Origin: JAWXUU01 sp044426045
Lineage (GTDB): Bacteria > Bacillota > Clostridia > Christensenellales > CAMQZB01
Assembly: GCA_044426045.1 (NCBI GenBank)
Contig: JAWXUX010000024.1
Location: 1 to 15,575 of the forward strand
Reading direction: 5' to 3'
DNA length: 15,575 nt
Part shown: piece by piece, positions 12,714 through 15,575 of the stretch
Position numbering within the stretch: position 1 is the stretch's first letter
Layout of the letters: each line of letters opens with the position of its first letter
Made by a program: the position numbers and the translations under genes
The notes under the pieces: model-generated
Databases searched by the model: none
Told to the model about the DNA's origin: nothing
Seen by the model: only the letters and a program-made list of their open reading frames with translations

Positions 12714-14710
12714 TGAAAAGACTCAGCATAAAAACCAAAATCGGTGTCGGCGTGTTTCTCATGGGCATGATAATTTGCGTTGTCAGTTGTTTTGTTGGCT
12801 ACTACAGCTATAAAACCGACATGGAAAAATACTATAACGACCAAGCGTATGAAATCGCAACCCTAGCAAGCACCGTTGTCACCCCCGCGCAAATCACGAA
12901 CTACCTAGAAACCATGCAAACCGACGACCAGCACGCCGAAATAACGGCAAGCTTGCAAGAGATAAGGGCAAGCCTCAACGCAAACTATATCTATATCGCG
13001 CGCCAAGAAGGCGACGTGCTAACCTATATTTTTGATTCAGGCAACCCCTACGACGGCTACGACACATTCACGCTTGGCGACACAAGCAATATTAACCCAG
13101 AATTTTTGGAAGACTCCACGCAAATCCTAGAAACTGGCGAGCGATCAGACAACTATTTTTATTCAGAAAGCCTGTTTGGATATAACACATCAGCAATCTT
13201 GCCCGTGATCGGCGAAAACGGTGCAGTCATCGCAATCATCGGCGTGGAACTAACAATGCAAGGACTGCAAACTATGCTAGTCGACTATATGAAAGTAGTA
13301 TTTATTGTCACCCCATTTGCAATACTGCTACTTTTGATTTTATTTTTGAAGTTTGTATCAAAATCAGTGATAAAACCCATTGAAAAAATCAAAACAGCCT
13401 CGGAAGAGTTCACGAAAACAAAAACCCCGCAACTTGACGACTTAATAAAAATCAAAACGGGTGACGAAATAGAAGTGCTAGCAAAATCCACATATGATAT
13501 GCAAAAAGCAATCATAAACCACGTTGAAGAAATCAAAAAAGTGACAACGGAAAAAGAGCGAATATCAGCCGAGCTCGACGTGGCACGCAAAATCCAAGAA
13601 TACATGCTCCCAATTCCCACAACCCACCCAAACAAAGAATATATCTCGCTTCACGCAATCATGAAGCCCGCAAAAGAAGTTGGCGGAGATTTTTATGACT
13701 TCTTCCAAATCGACGATGACCATATTGGCATAGTCATAGCCGACGTCTCAGGCAAAGGCGTACCCGCATCACTTTTCATGGTGATTGCGAAAACAATGCT
13801 GAAAAACGCATCGCAATCAGGAATATCGCCAGCGGAAGTGTTTGAAAAAGTGAACAATCAGCTATCCGAAAACAACGGCGGTGAAATGTTTGTGACATGC
13901 CTTCTTGGGGTTTTGAATGTGAAAACAGGCGAACTTGAATGTGTGAACGCAGGTCATGAATACCCAGCAATAAAAAGGGGGAATGGCAAATTTGAACTTT
14001 ATCGCGATAACCACGGCTTTGTGCTTGCAGGCATGGAAGATATGACGTATGAAAGCTACACCCTAAAACTTGAAAGCGGTGACGCATTGTTTTTATATAC
14101 CGACGGCGTGGCGGAAGCAACCAACGTGGAAAACGAGCTGTATGGCACCCAAAGAATGCTTGAAAAACTCAGCCAGCACGCAAATCTTTCAACCCGCGAA
14201 ATATGCGACGAAATGCTAAAGGACATAAAAAGCTTCACGGGCAAGGCTCAGCAGTTTGACGATATAACAATGCTGTGCCTAAAATATATCGCAAAAGATG
14301 TGCAAAATGCCCAAAAAAACTTTGATATCCAAACCTCCAAAGTGAGCGACATCGTCGATTTTTGCGAGGAAGTAATGGAAAACAGCGACGTGGAAAGCAC
14401 AGTTCAAATAAAAGTAGCAATCGCTCTTGACGAGCTTTGCATGAACATCTTTTCATATTCAGAAGCAACAACATGCAATGTTTTGGTGCATGCACTGGAT
14501 AACAAAGTGCTAATAACGCTGAAAGATAACGGCATGCCATATAACCCATTAAGCAATCCCGACCCCGACACAACGCTTTCTGCAAGCGAAAGAGAAATCG
14601 GCGGATTGGGAGTTTACATAGTGAAAAACATATCAAGCGAAGTCACCTATAACTACGCAAACCAACAAAACATATTGAATATAACAATAGAAAATCAGCA
14701 TAAGGAGTAA
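12713..14710 (+). CDS. Membrane sensor-HAMP-PP2C phosphatase fused to a GHKL kinase domain (RsbU/RsbW-like)
   Basis: 665 residues. A transmembrane helix (about 11-32), an extracytoplasmic Cache-like sensor (about 35-190) and a second helix (about 194-215) lead to HAMP (about 216-270) and a coiled linker. The PP2C/SpoIIE phosphatase spans about 310-525, with metal-binding aspartates in GGDFYDF (Asp326), ADVSGKG (Asp344), DGVAEA (Asp464) and FDDIT (Asp516/517). A C-terminal GHKL ATPase (about 535-660) has the N-box DELCMNIF (Glu574, Asn578), the DNG box (Asp605) and IGGLGVYIVK. By analogy with RsbU and RsbW, the phosphatase removes phosphate from a STAS protein and the kinase puts it back, so both opposing activities sit in one polypeptide that senses an external signal. 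The start overlaps the acetyltransferase stop; the STAS gene begins 3 bases downstream. No sigma factor is adjacent, so the final target is elsewhere or is not a sigma factor. Confidence 0.93.
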   Translation: MKRLSIKTKIGVGVFLMGMIICVVSCFVGYYSYKTDMEKYYNDQAYEIATLASTVVTPAQITNYLETMQTDDQHAEITASLQEIRASLNANYIYIARQEGDVLTYIFDSGNPYDGYDTFTLGDTSNINPEFLEDSTQILETGERSDNYFYSESLFGYNTSAILPVIGENGAVIAIIGVELTMQGLQTMLVDYMKVVFIVTPFAILLLLILFLKFVSKSVIKPIEKIKTASEEFTKTKTPQLDDLIKIKTGDEIEVLAKSTYDMQKAIINHVEEIKKVTTEKERISAELDVARKIQEYMLPIPTTHPNKEYISLHAIMKPAKEVGGDFYDFFQIDDDHIGIVIADVSGKGVPASLFMVIAKTMLKNASQSGISPAEVFEKVNNQLSENNGGEMFVTCLLGVLNVKTGELECVNAGHEYPAIKRGNGKFELYRDNHGFVLAGMEDMTYESYTLKLESGDALFLYTDGVAEATNVENELYGTQRMLEKLSQHANLSTREICDEMLKDIKSFTGKAQQFDDITMLCLKYIAKDVQNAQKNFDIQTSKVSDIVDFCEEVMENSDVESTVQIKVAIALDELCMNIFSYSEATTCNVLVHALDNKVLITLKDNGMPYNPLSNPDPDTTLSASEREIGGLGVYIVKNISSEVTYNYANQQNILNITIENQHKE

Positions 14711-14713
14711 AAC

Positions 14714-15013
14714 ATGAAAATCACAAAAAAAATTGAAAACGGCAACGCCATGTTGCACCTGATCGGAAGAATAGACTCAGGCACAGCCGAAAAATTTGAA
14801 GAAGAAACAGTCGAAACAATTAAATCAGACATCAAATCATTAACATTCGAGTGCTCAAAACTAGACTACATCTCTTCAGCAGGTCTAAGAGTTCTCTTGC
14901 TCGCCCAAAAAAGAATGAAAGACAAAGGCAAAGTAACCGTGAAAAACCCAAACAACACAGTCCTAGAAATCTTCGACGTCACAGGCTTTATCAATATCCT
15001 AACAGTCGAATAA
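14714..15013 (+). CDS. STAS-domain anti-sigma-factor antagonist (RsbV/SpoIIAA-like)
   Basis: 99 residues, the normal length for a single STAS domain. YISSAGLRVLL (52-62) is the phosphorylation loop; by alignment on the Gly-Leu pair, Ser55 matches Ser58 of SpoIIAA and Ser56 of RsbV. GRIDSGTAEKFEE (18-30) and the C-terminal VTGFINIL are also typical. AAGGAG stands 6 bases before the ATG. It should be phosphorylated by the kinase domain and dephosphorylated by the PP2C domain of the protein encoded 3 bases upstream, with the unphosphorylated form binding the downstream target. It is the last gene of the operon and is followed by a strong terminator. Confidence 0.93.
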   Translation: MKITKKIENGNAMLHLIGRIDSGTAEKFEEETVETIKSDIKSLTFECSKLDYISSAGLRVLLLAQKRMKDKGKVTVKNPNNTVLEIFDVTGFINILTVE

Positions 15014-15063
15014 TTCAAAAGGTCACTTCAAAAAAATATTGACCAAAAATTGAAAACACCCCC

Positions 15064-15098
15064 AAAAGGCTACAAACTCACTTGTTTGTAGCCTTTTT
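15064..15098 (+). terminator. Strong intrinsic terminator after the STAS gene
   Basis: A perfect stem of 14 base pairs (15064-15077 with 15084-15097) closes a 6-base loop and ends in T5. The A-run on the left arm means that it can also stop transcription from the right. Confidence 0.92.
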
Positions 15099-15152
15099 AA
15101 TCCAATTTCGCCACCTTAAAATAGCCCTACAAATTTTGTACAGCTTCCGCAA

Positions 15153-15168
15153 CGTTTGACTTCAAACG
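15153..15168. repeat. Perfect palindrome, possible operator
   Basis: CGTTTGA-CT-TCAAACG has 7-base arms that are exact reverse complements with a 2-base centre, the form expected of a site for a dimeric regulator. It ends one base before the -35 box at 15170. Confidence 0.5.
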
Positions 15169-15169
15169 C

Positions 15170-15196
15170 TTGACTTCGGGGGGGGGGTGCTATAAT
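15170..15196 (+). promoter_or_regulatory. Promoter-like site with a ten-G tract as spacer
   Basis: TTGACT (15170-15175) and TATAAT (15191-15196) flank a 15-base spacer that contains G10 (15178-15187). The -10 is a perfect consensus. The spacer is two bases short of the optimal 17, so adding or losing G residues would change promoter strength. No gene is seen downstream in the window. Confidence 0.5.
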
Positions 15197-15298
15197 CAAA
15201 ATGTATAAATAAGTACATAAAAGCAAAACGTGAAGGCAAAACGTGGAAACGCCTAACCAATCTATAAATCGCCCGTGCGGAGCACCCACCCTTTCTAT

Positions 15299-15395
15299 TT
15301 CGCTCCACCTACGGGGGAGCTGGCACGCACCCCTTTATGTTATCGCCCCCTTCGGGGGAGATGTCACGCAGTGACAGAGGGGGACAACATTGACG
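15299..15395. repeat. Two related GC-rich hairpin repeats
   Basis: GCTCC...GGAGC (15302-15320) and CCCCC-TTC-GGGGG (15346-15358) are each followed by a similar tail: GGGGGAGCTGGCACGCA, and GGGGGAGATGTCACGCA. The second tail also forms GTCAC-GCA-GTGAC (15363-15375). Their form is that of dispersed intergenic palindromes. They contrast strongly in composition with the rest of the window. Confidence 0.65.
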
Positions 15396-15409
15396 GAGTA
15401 GCCCCCAAA

Positions 15410-15575
15410 TGCGTAGGGGCGTACCCATGTGTGCGCCCGCGGGGTGTCGGGTTCAACAAAACAAATGGCAAAACGTAGCCAAATATGCGTAGGGGCGTAC
15501 CCATGTGTGCGCCCGCGGGGTGTTGGGTTCAACAAAACAAACGGCAAAACGTACACAAAATGCGTAGGGGCGTAC
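15410..15575. repeat. 75-76-bp tandem repeats with a palindromic core
   Basis: Copies start at 15410 (76 bp), 15486 (75 bp) and 15561 (cut by the window end) and differ at only a few positions. Each begins TGCGTAGGGGCGTAC and contains the stem GGGCGTAC-CCATGT-GTGCGCCC, 8 pairs including one G-T, then an A-rich half with CAACAAAACAAA and GGCAAAACGT. No protein is encoded. Being much longer than CRISPR repeats and lacking unique spacers, they are not a CRISPR array. Confidence 0.85.

Larger units (their letters stand above)
15197..15575. other. Gene-free stretch made largely of repeats
   Basis: No convincing coding region is present. Frames that stay open here run through hairpin repeats, lack ribosome sites and give low-complexity protein. 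The decamer GGCAAAACGT occurs at 15235, in both full copies of the 75-76-bp repeat, and lacking its first G at 15224, so the start of this stretch is probably related to those repeats. Confidence 0.6.

Noticed and set aside
15275..15478. Arg/Pro/Cys-rich frames on both strands in the repeat region
   Set aside because: They are read across palindromic repeats without ribosome sites. The composition reflects GC-rich repeats, not coding.
15410..15575. CRISPR array
   Set aside because: Copies abut with no unique spacers, the unit is 75-76 bp, and no cas genes are present.
1..15575. tRNA and rRNA genes
   Set aside because: No cloverleaf with a GGTTCRA-type T arm and CCA end and no rRNA-like conserved segment was noticed on either strand by eye; a covariance search was not possible.

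Overview
The window is AT-rich DNA from a low-GC bacterium, most probably a Bacillota/Clostridia member. The evidence is strong AGGAG-type ribosome sites, sigma-A-like promoters, intrinsic terminators, DUF6765/DUF2589 genes, and a fused RsbU/RsbW-type phosphatase-kinase next to a STAS protein. I cannot name the species.

Left third (about 1-6055): a very AT-rich gene cluster on the + strand, preceded by a good promoter (88-116) and a leader with an inverted repeat (131-173). It encodes a short DnaG-like primase (CHC2 zinc finger plus TOPRIM), a 1014-residue reverse transcriptase of the UG/DRT type (YVDD), a stand-alone nitrilase-superfamily amidohydrolase with an intact Glu-Lys-Cys triad, and a TIR-domain protein. 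The genes overlap or nearly touch, so they look like one operon. An RT with a nitrilase recalls the DRT type 1 anti-phage systems, in which the two are fused. The separate nitrilase, the dedicated primase and the TIR gene make this a candidate expanded or new defence operon. The 5' part of the TIR gene appears to have lost its start codon and to carry a -1 frameshift.

Middle (about 6170-8170): two - strand genes for three-helix membrane proteins that look like diverged paralogues. An identical 34-bp promoter segment sits in front of each, exactly 800 bp apart. A bidirectional terminator (7786-7816) separates them from a small DeoR/HTH_11-type regulator, also on the - strand.

Centre-right (8415-12033): divergent from the regulator is a four-gene + strand operon. 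It encodes a DUF2589 protein, an unrecognised 301-residue protein sharing a short LP[IV]P motif with it, an unrecognised 185-residue protein, and a DUF6765 protein with a His/Asp-rich, possibly metal-binding core. Base composition and codon use change here: this operon and everything to its right are visibly more GC-rich than the left part, which suggests the RT cluster was acquired.

Right (12081-15013): a terminator, then a GNAT acetyltransferase with a C-terminal Cys cluster, a membrane-anchored sensor/HAMP/PP2C phosphatase fused to a GHKL kinase domain, and a STAS anti-sigma-factor antagonist. The last two should form a partner-switching module. A strong terminator (15064-15098) closes the operon.

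The last 475 bases hold no convincing gene. They contain a promoter-like site whose spacer is a run of ten G, next to a perfect 7+7 palindrome, then GC-rich hairpin repeats and a 75-76-bp repeat present twice in full and once cut by the window end.
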